Notes: generated by a model not told the origin, from the letters alone. Counted from the stretch's first letter, positions 12,073-22,778 are shown. The stretch: 64,000 nt of DNA from Strigamia acuminata (GCA_949358305.1 OX442315.1:26996427-27060426), one strand, 5' to 3'. Program-made: numbers and translations.

Positions 12073-12500
12073 TTATAGATAGATAGGGCCATATCCGTTT
12101 TGGTTTCCGAAACCAGAACCACCGTTTCCATAGCCCGGTCCGCCTCCACTGAAAAATGGAATAATTGTTAATTTAGTTTCCTCTTGCTGTGGTTTATCGT
12201 AATAAGATTGAGGTTGTTGATGGTACATGGGCATTTGGTAAGGCATTGGGTAGTACATGAATTTTGGTTCTTGGTAGCTCTCGTGATGCTTTTTTGGATA
12301 CTCGTAGGGTTGATGGTAATTCATGATGTGGTGTAGACCTCTTCCTTTGGCTCTTACTTCCCATCTGTCGCTTTTTGCAGTTGCATTTTGCAGGGTGATG
12401 CAAGTTAAAAGAAAAGTGAGGAAGATCTGAAAATGATTTGTGAAAGAAGTTTGATTATTTGTTAATTTTTTGAAATACTTACAGTGTTGAAGATTGACAT
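12073..12500 (-). CDS. Gene 6: Tyr/Pro/Gln/Met-rich secreted KW-motif protein
   Basis: Exon 1 is 12483-12500 (MSIFNT) and exon 2 is 12073-12426; 123 residues. Signal peptide core IFLTFLLTCITL, ending near NATA. Block 1 is DRWEVRAKGRGLHHIM around residues 27-42, with RWEV in place of KWxI. The middle is unusual: HQPYEYPKKHHESYQEP, then a block-2 version FMYYPMPYQMPMYHQQ rich in Met/Gln. Block 3 is TKLTIIPFFSGGG, followed by a short GYGNGGSG tail ending GPIYL. The first in-frame ATG of exon 2 lies after block 1, so ORF calling from ATG loses the diagnostic motif. No donor overlaps the stop codon. Confidence 0.82.
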
Positions 12501-12552
12501 GTTGGTTGGTATATCCAATTTTCAGATGTGATTTGGGCTTAGATATGTTTGC

Positions 12553-12560
12553 TTTTTATA
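12553..12560 (-). promoter_or_regulatory. TATA box of gene 6
   Basis: ATATAAAAAGC on the minus strand, 53 bases upstream of the start codon. Confidence 0.7.
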
Positions 12561-12601
12561 TCCATACATCATAAAGCAATATAAATTAGTGGTTATTTGA
12601 T

Positions 12602-12610
12602 CCAAGGTCA
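12602..12610. promoter_or_regulatory. CCAAGGTCA site upstream of gene 6
   Basis: CCAAGGTCA matches the FTZ-F1-type consensus YCAAGGYCR, about 100 bases upstream of the start codon. Activity is inferred. Confidence 0.35.
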
Positions 12611-13114
12611 TGGTCGTAAGTTGTAAAGAGTTTTTGCATGAATGATCCTATAAAACGTCTCGGTCGTGTTATTTAGTCGTGGCTGCTCAATTGTCATTTA
12701 ATGGAGGTCAACATTTGTGGAAAGTTGAACAAATGAACAAGTCAACATTGGGGTATGTGGGTTAAGGTATTTTGTGTGTAATACATTACACTGAGGTTTG
12801 GTATGTCCTTTAATCTTTTAAGTGTATTTATTTTTAAGTATGTCTTTTAAAATTTTTTTTTTTGGAAATATAAAAGTTATAAATAAAAAATTAGATTTCA
12901 GTATCAGAGTTGATATTTTATTGGAAATGTGGAAACATTTTTGTATAAAAAAAAGCTTGAATAAATATTAAATATTAATATAATGAATAGTTTTGATAGT
13001 AAATTATTTACACTAAATTACAAAGGAAAAATGAATGGATGCGTTATTAGCTGTCGTTTAATCTCACACTGGCTTCCATGTGACTAGTTTGATAGGATGT
13101 ATTTCGAACCTGGT

Positions 13115-14276
13115 TTACACGTGCATCAACCGGAATTGACTAAAATTTGAAAGAAAAAATGTCATTACTTGAAAAAGTTTTTCAATTTTGTAGCAGTGTT
13201 AAAAGTGAAATCTCTTGTTCAACCCACTCGTCAAAAACTCGTTTGCAAGTGAAACCAGATTTTGACCTTAACACTGGTGTCAAAAGGTTGATTTCCTTGT
13301 ACTCACCGACCTCCAAAACTTGCTGAGAAATGACCTCCTCCTTCTCCTCCTCCTCCTCCTCCGTATCCACTTCCGCCGATGTAAATGTGAGCCCCGCCCT
13401 GGCCACCGCCATAACCGCCGTCATGTCCACCGCCATAACCGCCGTCATGTCCACCGCTATATCCACCGCCATAACCCCCACCATACACACTACTGTAATA
13501 AGGAATATGAATAGGAATTGGAATGTAATGAACCGTGGGTTCGTAATGTTCATGACTATCGTAACCACCATAACCACCATAACCACCATAACCACCACCA
13601 CCACCACCACCACCACCACCACCACCACCACCACCACCACCACCATGACTACCATATCCACCACCATGACTACCATATCCACCACCATGACCACCGTATC
13701 CGCCATGTCCTCCGCCGTAACCGCCGTATCCATCGCCATAACCGCCTCCGTAGTCGTAACTAGGGTAATAAACTGGAATTTGTCCTTTGCCCTTCATTTT
13801 GATTTTCCACTTTCCATTTTTTTTCTTTTTTCTCGTTCCTTCTGCCATCAAGCACAGTAGTAGTACTATAAGTAGGCATAATTTCTGAAAAGTGAAGTTT
13901 ATGTTTATATTTTATATACAAGTGGTGTGCTGATAATAAGTAATTTAAATCTGAATAAACAAACTCCGAGTGCTGTGAAAAGAGTTGCGGGGATTATTCG
14001 GATTTCAAAATATATTCGCGTTGAACTCAAATTATCAGTTCAAAAAGCTGTGTTTTAAGTGTTTTTGTTTTTGTATTTTTTAACATCACAAAACAAAAAC
14101 AAACAAGCAAAATCAAATACAAACACCAAACACACTTAAAACGCGACTTTTTGAATGCAGCTCCTAAAAAGAAGCGAATGTATAGAAATAGGACTATGAG
14201 TATTCGTATATTCCACTTTTAAATCTTATCTTATTAAGCAATAAAAGTGCTTAGAACTTACCAAGTTTAGCTTCAT
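13115..14276 (-). CDS. Gene 7: Gly-rich secreted protein with pure poly-Gly run and partial block 1
   Basis: Exon 1 is 14262-14276 (MKLNL), exon 2 is 13307-13884, and the third exon is probably 13115-13139; 205 residues. Signal peptide core KLCLLIVLLLCLMA. Block 1 is GKWKIKMKGKG followed by QIPVYYP, so the usual MQNM end is replaced and block 1 runs straight into a block-2-like strand. A second strand, TVHYIPIPIHIPYYS, follows a Gly/His/Ser repeat and a poly-Gly run encoded by a pure GGT repeat. The apparent stop CGG TGA is CG|GTGAGTAC, a near-perfect donor. The acceptor at 13140-13141 gives QFRLMHV and a stop. In another phase the same exon is open for 30 codons to 13044, so the true ending is unsettled. 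Confidence 0.7.
13590..13645. repeat. Pure (ACC)n / (GGT)n microsatellite in gene 7
   Basis: About 18 consecutive CCA/ACC triplets in the coding exon, giving uninterrupted poly-Gly in frame. A likely site of length variation. Confidence 0.85.
14039..14155. repeat. Inverted repeat (hairpin) in intron 1 of gene 7
   Basis: Arms of about 40 bases, 14039-14079 and 14115-14155, are imperfect reverse complements (both read TTCAAAAAG...GTTTTAAGTG...TGTATTT) around a short A-rich loop. It resembles a small MITE or foldback element. No open frame. Confidence 0.55.
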
Positions 14277-14316
14277 ATTGACACTGTGTAGCATTAGCAT
14301 ATTACAGGAGCTGTTG

Positions 14317-14324
14317 TATTTATA
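14317..14324 (-). promoter_or_regulatory. TATA box of gene 7
   Basis: GTATAAATAC on the minus strand, 41 bases upstream of the start codon, the shortest spacing in the array. Confidence 0.65.
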
Positions 14325-14329
14325 CTCGT

Positions 14330-15540
14330 CGAGAACTATTTCTTCTTCCTTAAAATCCGGAGGGAAGTTTCGGATAAATACAAATTCTTGGCACGATTCA
14401 CTCTCTCTTGTCTCCTCACCTATTGGTTGATTTAGGTATGCGCGCCTCTTCCGTTTACTCTCAATTTCATGTTAATCTGTGTGGGTCAGTGGACTTGACG
14501 TGTAACATGACTTTTTTTTCTGATCATGGGTTCTTCCCGCGGTGATTCCTCAAAGTAAAGGTGAACGGCTTACACCTCGTAAATGAAAGTATTCGCAGTC
14601 AGGCTCCACTTATTTGCCGCCCCCATTTCTGCGCACACAATTTTTCCTTTTTCCACCCACTTCCGACAATAAAATGTTTTAATCTGTGTGTTTAACTTTG
14701 GGTATTGTTTTGGAATAATAGGCAAGTGAGTGCACGGTACAGGATATTTAACGGATTTAAATTAGTAATGCCTTATGAATGCAGTAATTATTCAGAATAC
14801 ATGTTTAGAATTAGAATAGCTTATTGGTCATTAACCTGTGATCAGTAAATATTGTTTTCATTGAGCTGGGAAATGTCAAATTAGATTTTTTTTGGCTTTT
14901 TATTTGGCCAAAGGCTTGAATTTATTTTAAAACATGGAAGAAATACATAGAATAATATAAAAGTTAATTGTAAAAAAAAAAAAAAAAGTTTAATTCTTGT
15001 TTTACTGGTTTCACAGTCAGGAAATCTGGGATTTTCTCTCACCAATAAATACAATTAAAGTTCTTACAATGGAATAATGGCAATTTGAAATTTACATTGT
15101 GAATGGTTATGAGAATTTGGTTTGTTATTTTACAGAGGGCGAAGCAAATGAAATGCATTAGGGGATTACAGCAGCATTTATTAAGCTGTCTTAATGAGAG
15201 CGACTAAATATGGTAGCAAATCAGGTTAATTAGTGCCATTAGTTTCTTTAGACTCATTAGTATTGAATTAAATAAATTTATTGAGCAATTTCGTATGTTC
15301 CGCACTGTTTTTTAGTTCCTGTGATTGTTTGGGAGACATCAGCTTCTTGTTTAGCACCTGTGTTGCGCTTCACTGCAGAACATTCCTTTTTATTATCATG
15401 AGAGATTTGTGCAAAAAATAACAATCAAGGTTTGGTTTTTTAGGTAATTACGGAAGCAAATGTTGTTAAAACGCGAGAAAAAAGATGAAATTTGCGGATA
15501 ATTTTACTAATTACATTAAAGATTACAACAGATTACAGAT
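14330..15540. other. Intergenic, no gene seen
   Basis: AT-rich with a short poly-A run near 14975. No gene supported. Confidence 0.5.
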
Positions 15541-15546
15541 TTTACA

Positions 15547-16134
15547 TTACCATTCTTCAAAAGGAATTTCCTTTCGATATGATTCCGTTTTAAATCCGAA
15601 GTCAATGAAAGGAAACCATTCTAAATCATTAGTGGATTTAAATTCGATAGGTTTAATTTTCACTGACGTATCTTTCGTTGATGATTCTGCAACCACAGGC
15701 TTTTTAAACTTTTTACTTAATTTTCTATTCACATTATTTAATTTTATGGGTTTAATTTCTATCGGCGCATCCTTAAGCAGAATTTTTTTATGTTTTACCC
15801 GATCGAATTTTTTCGATTTCAATTGCGCATTATTCGATTGTTTTGGATTCGTTGTAGAACTGTCAGTTTTCATTGCTGCATTGTCTCTCTTTATCAATAC
15901 ATCTCGAACCTGAACTCGTATATTTTTAACATTTAGGTTATAACACTTGAGTATCCAATTCTGTATGCGTTTGTTGACATTTAGTCCTAATTCCTGATTA
16001 ATTTTAATCAAAACTTGCTCGTTTTTTCTGCTTAGGTCATCTAAGTTCTTTATATTGTTTACAATCGCTTTAACCACCGATTCCGACGAGACCTTAGACC
16101 AATGTGACGAAAGTAGCGCTTTTTTAAATTCCAT
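15547..16134 (-). CDS. Gene 8: Lys-rich intracellular-type protein of unknown function
   Basis: A single-exon frame of 195 codons starting at the ATG at 16132-16134; the frame extends 20 codons further upstream but without an ATG. There is no signal peptide, Gly-rich region or conserved block, so it is an outsider in the array. Residues 1-70 are predicted helical by eye, with heptad-like Leu/Ile/Val spacing (ESVVKAIVNNIKNLDDL). The middle is Lys-rich and low-complexity with repeated (I/V)(E/K)IKPI motifs. The C-terminus is acidic and aromatic (WFPFIDFGF). TATAAAAG lies 91 bases upstream. The antisense frame on the plus strand is a shadow. It could be a lineage-specific gene or a remnant of a mobile element; I do not recognise it. 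Confidence 0.5.
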   Translation of the reverse strand: MEFKKALLSSHWSKVSSESVVKAIVNNIKNLDDLSRKNEQVLIKINQELGLNVNKRIQNWILKCYNLNVKNIRVQVRDVLIKRDNAAMKTDSSTTNPKQSNNAQLKSKKFDRVKHKKILLKDAPIEIKPIKLNNVNRKLSKKFKKPVVAESSTKDTSVKIKPIEFKSTNDLEWFPFIDFGFKTESYRKEIPFEEW

Positions 16135-16224
16135 TATACGACTTTTGTTTGAACAGAATAGTGAATTGCAAGTTCTCTTAGTCGATAAGAACAAAATGTA
16201 ATTACTGTCTACACGTTTGCAATG

Positions 16225-16232
16225 CTTTTATA
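16225..16232 (-). promoter_or_regulatory. TATA box of gene 8
   Basis: GTATAAAAGC on the minus strand, 91 bases upstream of the ATG. Confidence 0.5.
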
Positions 16233-16565
16233 CAATGCTGTTAAGGTGAACGTCAGTCGAACGTTTAGCGATTATCGTAGGAAATTGCAGACGTCGCAAT
16301 GACGATTATTATTTAGACACGTAACAGGCACAAATAGTTAAAAAATGATATATTTATTAGTTTTGAAACCATACATTTCGTACAGCAAAAACATTGTAAA
16401 AATATATTGCCTGCAGTAATTATTTGGATACATCTTTGTACACTTATTTGTACACTTTGTACATTAACTAGTTTAAAAATCCATATTTTGAGCTTATATA
16501 ACACATTGTAAGCTTCGCTAGCCGAGCTAATCCGCCATGAAGTGTTTACTAGGAGTGACTAAAAC

Positions 16566-17858
16566 CTATAAATAGTGCCTAGAACAATTAAAAGAAATAA
16601 ATCAATAAATCATGCATAATGTAAAACAGTTTAATAACATTTTACTCACTTATATCCACCTAATAACGCTTCTAGTCCATGACCACCGTATCCACCACCC
16701 ATCATGTGACCGTATCCACCGCCCATGTGACCATATCCACCACCTGCGTGTATTGGGATGATATTTATTTTATGTTCGTCGTCTTTTTTGTAATAATCGT
16801 GGTGTTGTTCTTCGTGCATGGGTGTGTAAATAGGAACGGGGTAATAGACGACTTCTTTTGGTTTTTTCTCGTAATGTTCGCCTCCACCGTGATGTTGGGG
16901 GTAGTGCATCATGTTTTGCATCCCTTTGCCCCGTGCTCTGATCTGCCATTTTCTATTTCTTCTGCCTCCGCCACCACTTGGGACCATGTATGTTTGGTAT
17001 CCACCGCCATACCCGTCGGCCGATACTACTACGAGCACACAGAGGGAAACGAGAGCAGCTAATAACTGAAATAAATTGAGAAATATGCATTTTTAAGTGT
17101 GTCATTAGGTTGGTTTGTTTGTGTGTTTGTTTTTCGATTTAAGGTCTGTATTTTTGTTGAATTTGGTTGACCTGAGAGTACGTGAGGTCAATGGTGATGA
17201 GGGAAACAAATGTGCATGTTTGGTTTTGACGGTAAGTGATTTTAACTGATTTATGTATTTTTGTTTTATCTGGTAACAGCAGAAGCTAAGACGAAATTCA
17301 ATAGGTATTCTGTTGTTATTACATTTCAAATTATCTTGGTTTCTTTGCGATTTTGGGGGAAAATAATTGGAAATGTTTGAAATTTAGTTGAGTTTAGTTA
17401 AGAAAATTGGTTCTAATCAAATATCTGATTGTTTTAGCTGCTCAAAATCAAATTGGATCAGTAAATAAGCAATTTATATTTGATTAAACAAATTAAACTG
17501 ATTAAATTAGATGCATTCAAAATTTTATTGGTTTTATTGTTTATTTGGTTTATGCATTAAAATTTCTTAATTTACTACAGAAACATTCGCATAAACCAAA
17601 TAAACAATATACGTAAACCATTCATTTGTAAAGAATAACGTTGTACACAATGTTCTAATATTAAATTGATTAAAAAATTAAATTAAATTAAAATCTAACA
17701 TTTTCGATCGATTTAAATTAGAAAGCTAAATTGCTAAAACCGTGCATAGCTCTCAAATTAAGTTAAAATGAGAGTTTGCAAAGCTACCGGTAAGTTAAAT
17801 CCTGTATACCCACAAAATGCAAAACTAAATTCGAATTGTATCTTACCACAAGCTTCAT
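16566..17858 (-). CDS. Gene 9: secreted three-block KW-motif protein
   Basis: Exons 17847-17858 (MKLV), 16650-17065 and 16566-16578; 146 residues. The first intron, about 780 bases, is the longest in the array, but the donor (GTAAGA), acceptor and upstream TATATAAG support it. Signal peptide core LLAALVSLCVLVVVSA. The mature chain starts DGYGGGYQTYMVPSGG, and block 1 is RKWQIRARGKGMQNM at about residues 42-56. After a His/Lys/Glu linker, block 2 is EVVYYPVPIYTP and block 3 is KINIIPIHAGGG, then GYGHMGGG repeats. The apparent end YK TGA is AA|GTGAGT. The acceptor at 16579-16580 adds HYL and a stop. A canonical member of the core family. Confidence 0.85.
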
Positions 17859-17907
17859 GTTTGAAAGGTTGAAAAATAGCGGTTTGAAATGCATAACTCT
17901 AGTAGCA

Positions 17908-17915
17908 CTTATATA
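17908..17915 (-). promoter_or_regulatory. TATA box of gene 9
   Basis: CATATATAAG on the minus strand, 50 bases upstream of the start codon. It supports the distant first exon. Confidence 0.7.
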
Positions 17916-17989
17916 TGCGCTTCTGTGGGCATATTTATTTTTTTCTCGCTAACTTTAGACTAGAACCCTTTGGCCACGAATTGTCAAAT

Positions 17990-17999
17990 AAGGTCACGG
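17990..17999. promoter_or_regulatory. AAGGTCACGG site upstream of gene 9
   Basis: Identical to the site upstream of gene 2, about 135 bases from the start codon. A nuclear-receptor-like half-site; function inferred. Confidence 0.35.
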
Positions 18000-18009
18000 T
18001 CTACTTGTG

Positions 18010-19520
18010 GCCGTGAAATTATAAGGAAAATTAAAATCGAGTATCAGCAAGCCCTACCCAGGTTCTCACCCCTTAGTTTTGTTTCGGACAAGGGCGGGAT
18101 TCGGGCCATCAACCCATTAACCCCTAATTTCAGTGTTATAGGTTCAAAGGCAGGCGTCGTTTAATCACAGGTTGCTTGACCACGCCCAAATCGAATGTGA
18201 AATATGCAGTTCAATCTATATAAAGTGAAGTGATTAATTTAATTCAAAATGACAAGTTAGGTTTTTTTGTTGATGGATTATTGAACTCTGGTTTGCACAA
18301 ATGGTTCATGTTTTGATGTTCTTGGCTGAGAATTGAGAGAAATCGAAGAATTTCTGCACTTAACAAAGAGAAAATGCCGTAATAAGGAAAATTATGGCTG
18401 TTTTATTGTTTGTAAGTTGTTTATTTTATTCCTTAGGGAAGTATTTTTTTTATAACTTGTACAATAGAATTAATTTTAGATATTTGTAATTTTTTTTTTT
18501 TTTAGAAATTGCGTTTTAGAAAAAAGGTAGTGTAATATACGATAATCAGAACTGATGTAGTGGCAATGACCTTCACAAAATTTTCTTTTTTCTTTTTGGT
18601 TTTTTTGAATTAATAGCTGCTTTTTACGAAAGAGTTTTGAACTAATAGCTCAAGTTAAGATCAATTTACATATTTTAAGTAGGTAAAACATTTTGAAAGG
18701 ATTAATGAAGATGATTTATTAGGCAAGTTTTTGGGTGGATAGTAAAGTAGAACGAAAATATTTGTTTTTCATTGACATTTTTTAAATTAAAGAATAGCCA
18801 AGTCAAGCTACTAATGGCTTGTAGTTCATTTTAATTTTGGGATTTTTTGGTGCACACAGCAGAAAGAACGAGGAAAACTGCGCAATAACTGATAATGCAA
18901 AACCAAGGCCGCCACGGGACAAAATGGCATCACAAGCGAATAATGTTTTGGCGTCCTAAGAACCTAAAAAAACAAAAACTAAGCAAAGGTCACTTGAGAG
19001 TCCAGTGGCGCTCCCGAAAATGCTGCCCCGTGCATGTGAGTGTGTTCCTGATGTCTAACCTAACCTTAAACTTAGCATTTCTCTAACTGTGCTTTACGGG
19101 GCGTGCTCCGTGAGCCATCTCCACATGGTGTCTAGATCGAGGAATGATATACTCCACTAACCGGGCGCCACTAACCCATTCAAAAGTATTGCACAAGTGA
19201 GAGTGTAAGTTCCAGTAACGCACGAGTTGTTAAAGTTCAGAACATTATAAAGTGTACTAGAACTCGAGTCTACGACGGTCTGCAACGATCAAATAGTCGA
19301 CGGTCAAAAAACTTCCCTTCAGTTTAACTGTTTTAAGTTTGTCTACTAGGTGGCATAAAAATCCATTGACATTCAATGACGTCAATCTTGACTCGGTCTC
19401 TTGTCTTGCCCTAACAACAGTATTAATAGATAGACCGGGCATATAATGATGTCATTAAATCTCAATGTTCTTTATTCTGCCTTGTGGATAAACTTAAAAC
19501 AGCTGTACTGCAGAAAAGTT
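18010..19520. other. Intergenic, no gene seen
   Basis: The segment 18840-19460 has a composition unlike its surroundings and may be degraded mobile DNA, but I cannot identify it. No supportable gene. Confidence 0.4.
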
Positions 19521-19547
19521 TTATTGTCCACGGGTGTATCGCATTTT

Positions 19548-19676
19548 TTCGATTCTAAGACGCCAACGATTGTAAGACGCAATATATTTCACTATCACCA
19601 ACAGAGAAAAAAGTTTTGATTCTAAGAGTCTCACCCTGATTTTAGAGATGGGAAAAAAGTGCGTCTTAGAATCGAA
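19548..19676. repeat. Inverted repeat with perfect 16-bp arms
   Basis: TTCGATTCTAAGACGC at 19548-19563 and its exact reverse complement at 19661-19676. Additional GTAAGACGC and GATTCTAAGA copies lie between the arms. Probably a small foldback or MITE-like element. Confidence 0.6.
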
Positions 19677-19681
19677 GAAAT

Positions 19682-19769
19682 ATGTATACCTATGGTCAAA
19701 AAAATCTTCACATTTGGAACTGAAGTAACCTGACAGCATGTGAAGATTTTTTTGTCCATAGGTGTACAT
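19682..19769. mobile_element. Mariner-like MITE (88 bp)
   Basis: 32-bp terminal inverted repeats, 19682-19713 and 19738-19769, match at 30 of 32 positions and share ACCTATGG and CAAAAAAATCTTCACAT. They leave only about 24 bases between them. TA-rich ends and size suggest a Tc1/mariner-derived miniature element; the family is inferred. Confidence 0.6.
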
Positions 19770-20181
19770 ATATTGGGCTCTGCAGCCAAAAACCGAGATT
19801 GGAACTCCTTTCAATTTGGGTCCACCTGTGCGTAAAAGTGGCCCTGCGCAAGACCAAATTGCTATTTTTTTAGGCACTACGTTCTTAAAACGCGCGGCTC
19901 CTCCCTTAAATTATAATGTTTACTCCCCTCAGTCAATTTTGTATTTTATTAATGTTCTGAAATTGAATTTGAAAAGGAAAATTTTAAAATTTTAATCAAG
20001 AAAACGACAGGGACTTAAACAATATAGGTAATAAAAATTTATTTTTTAAAAACATTTATGTTAAAACATAAGTTACATCTTTATATTTGTACGTATATTC
20101 TATATACCGGTATTCTACATATATATATATTAAAAATAAAACTGGCAAAATAATATTGGAGATGCAATAATGGCCAATCAA

Positions 20182-20798
20182 TCAGTAACTAAAAAAAAGA
20201 AAGAAAAAAAAATGAATAAATGAATAAAAATCCAACTCTAACCTTCCCCTCATCAATAACATTGATTACCTCATTCCTCCTTCTCCGCCTCCACCTTTGG
20301 TTAATGATAGCAATTTGACAAGACTCATAAGGTCAACACTTCCTCCTTGTCCACCTCCATAGCCACCGCCGTAGCCACCTCCATATTCACCTCCACCCAA
20401 ACTGATTGGAATAACTTGTATTTTATGATCGTCTTCTTCTTTATATTCTTTGTATTTATGCTCCTTGTGGTACGATTCGTGTTCTTCATGATGGGGTGTG
20501 TAAATAGGGACTGGGTAATAAACAACTTCTTGCTCTTTCTTTTTGTAATCATCTTTTTTGTATCCACCGTAGTGTGGAGTGTACATATTCTGCATGCCCT
20601 TTCCTCTAGCTCTTATACTCCATTTCCGCCCTTTGCCGCCGCCGTCGTGCATCATCATTGGGTATCCACCGCCGTATCCATCAGCGACGATTAATTCCAC
20701 CAAACTGGTGAGGACCAGTGATAATACCTGAAGTAAAGTAAAAATGAGTAAAACTTAGGGTTAAAGCCAACAATATTGCAGCTCACCAGTAGTTTCAT
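20182..20798 (-). CDS. Gene 10: secreted three-block KW-motif protein, Lys/Glu/His linker
   Basis: Exons 20787-20798 (MKLL), 20270-20727 and 20182-20188; 158 residues. Signal peptide core VLSLVLTSLVELIVA. The mature start DGYGGGYPMMMHDGGG leads into block 1, RKWSIRARGKGMQNM (near residues 38-52). Block 2 is EVVYYPVPIYTP, identical to that of gene 9. A charged linker rich in HKEHKYKEYKEE and block 3, HKIQVIPISLGGG, follow, then a Gly/Tyr tail and a helical-looking VDLMSLVKLLSLTK segment that has no match in most other members (gene 9 has LEALLGG). The stop AGG TAA is AG|GTAATC. The strong acceptor at 20189-20190 (21 pyrimidines) adds only SY and a stop. Confidence 0.85.
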
Positions 20799-20853
20799 GG
20801 CTGTGGCCTAATCCGAAATGAGTTGTTTGTCGGCTGTGGTAGGAGATGGTGAG

Positions 20854-20861
20854 TATTTATA
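20854..20861 (-). promoter_or_regulatory. TATA box of gene 10
   Basis: CTATAAATAC on the minus strand, 56 bases upstream of the start codon. Confidence 0.7.
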
Positions 20862-20910
20862 GGACTGATAACGAGTTAAAAAAAACTAAGACGTGAAAAA
20901 TCGTGGCTTT

Positions 20911-20919
20911 AGGTCACGG
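20911..20919. promoter_or_regulatory. AGGTCACGG site upstream of gene 10
   Basis: Third copy of the AGGTCACGG string, about 115 bases upstream of the start codon. Confidence 0.35.
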
Positions 20920-21652
20920 CCCTTTAAGCCCAATGGGAATATGGTGCAGTTATGGTTCCAGTATGTCCACTCGAGGCGTGGAAAACGGTAAATTATTTGG
21001 ATATTATCTTTTTTCGATGGAAGATGAGCGTTTTTTGTGTGAGCGTAGGCGAAAATATTTAGGTGATGATCGTGAACTCGATTTTCAGTGTTTGGTGACT
21101 GGATTTGTTTGCTTTGCTATTGTGTGGTTTCGGCTAATTGAGGGTGATTTTGTATGGGTGTAGGTTTAATTGGCTTGTTTTTTCAGGTTTTATTGTGTTT
21201 TATTGTTCAGGAAACATTGTATTTTTGTTGCATTTTGAATTGATTCAAAGACTTGAGGTTTTTGTTGATGTTGATTGATTACCGGTTTGATGTTTTGGTG
21301 CCGCTTAAAAAATGCATTTAATGGAGGAAAAAAAGAAATTAAATGGTTCTTCAAGTTCAATGTTAGATTTAGTTTTGATTCTTTGGACGATAAAAAAAAG
21401 GGTTTGAGGGGAAAAAATGAGTTCATGCTCTCTTTAGGTGTCGGGATTTTTTAATTATAGAAGATACGAGCCATCATAAATTGTATCACACGCGAGAAAA
21501 AAATGACATTAAAAACCACTATGAATGCAATAAATCAATAATAAAACAAACAGTGTATATGTTTAAAACTACCGTATTACTCCGTTTTCAATAAGAATAT
21601 AACTCGTAGAAAAGGAGGCAGTTGTGGGTTGTGGATGTGTGTCGTTTGACTT

Positions 21653-21933
21653 TTATGAATGGTAGTAATGGTTTTGGTATAAAAAAGCATTTTCGGACAA
21701 TCTATTACTGTAGACGTCGTTTCGCCGATGCTTTATTTCGATGAGGTCGCCATGTTTTCTTGTGAACGGTTTTTGAAATGAATTGTTGATCGGTTCTCCT
21801 GATAGGTTAGTTATCATCAGTGGAATCAAATACAAGATCAGAATCTGGTAAAAAGTTTGTAGGTTTTTTTTTTTTAAATAAATGTAAGGTATTATTTATA
21901 GTGTTTTTTTTATAAACTTACCTGGACCTTCAT
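21653..21933 (-). CDS. Gene 11: small secreted non-Gly peptide with basic sites
   Basis: Exon 1 is 21922-21933 (MKVQ) and exon 2 is 21653-21844; 67 residues. Exon 2 follows a good acceptor and opens with ILILYLIPLMITNLSG, a clear signal peptide. The mature part is about 48 residues, polar and basic, with RKHGD and KHRRND clusters that look like dibasic cleavage sites, and ends YYHS. There are no Gly repeats and no block 1. It has the family's phase-0 exon 1 and TATA layout, so it is either a stripped relative or an unrelated secreted peptide (for example a neuropeptide-like or antimicrobial precursor) that uses the same promoter style. Function unknown. Confidence 0.65.
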
Positions 21934-21979
21934 CTCGTCTCAACTGAAGAATGTTTTACTCTGTTGTGGTTCGAGAATG

Positions 21980-21992
21980 TATATAATTATAA
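21980..21992 (-). promoter_or_regulatory. TATA-like element of gene 11
   Basis: TTATAATTATATAC on the minus strand, about 47-60 bases upstream of the start codon. Confidence 0.45.
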
Positions 21993-22778
21993 AATGGTTT
22001 TCAAAAATGCTCTATTTAATGGCCACCAATTATATATAATTGTACTATTTTAAGAGTTACAGCTTAATCCTTCTTGTATAAATTGTACAGTTCAGTGTGT
22101 AGGGAGTCACGTTTAACATATACTGTGCTGCGTCATTCATGAATTTTAATATTGGCCTAGTAAATGCTTCGCTTCACATTACGTCACTTTGCGCAGTAAT
22201 GTACTAACATTACATCCAGCTAGCAAGTCCTGTGATCAAGATTATCTTGGTCATCAGCCGTGGCGTAGCAACAAGTCAATGGGCCCGTCTGCAAGTTGAG
22301 TTGATGGGCCTTTAGTAGACCCATGGTTATGATTTTGGGCACTTGCGGGATATATTTCATGTTTGTTTGTTTTAAACTCATAACTTTGTGACCACACAGG
22401 CAAATGTTTCAGAATGTTAAGCTACACACACAGGCGTTTTGAACAATGTGGGCCGAGTATTTTGAAAGATTCAAAATGAATTGCAGAAACCATCGTAAAC
22501 CAGTTAGAGGTTGGCAATGTCTGTAGGAACATTACCTGGAATCAGATAAGGTCATCCATTGAAGTACTGACCAGGCCAAATGCTGCTTAACTCATTGTTA
22601 CCCCCATTCTTCAATTTGTTGAAATTTGGTGTAATTGGGATTTATAAAAATCGATTGGGCATTAAATAAAAGAAAGAAAGTTTTACGGTATAAAAATATC
22701 GTTTAATCTGTGTGTAAAGTATACATTTATGAGTATTAGTACAAGTAAAAATTCACTATCTTCAGTAAGTCTCAAGAA

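Noticed and set aside
13330-13860. Plus-strand Thr/Ser and poly-His frames opposite gene 7
   Set aside because: Shadows of the (ACC)n repeat. The poly-His frame is simply the third reading of the same triplet.
15485-15913. A 142-codon plus-strand Phe/Leu-rich frame
   Set aside because: Antisense of the Lys-rich gene 8 (AAA codons read as TTT). The minus-strand frame has the promoter.
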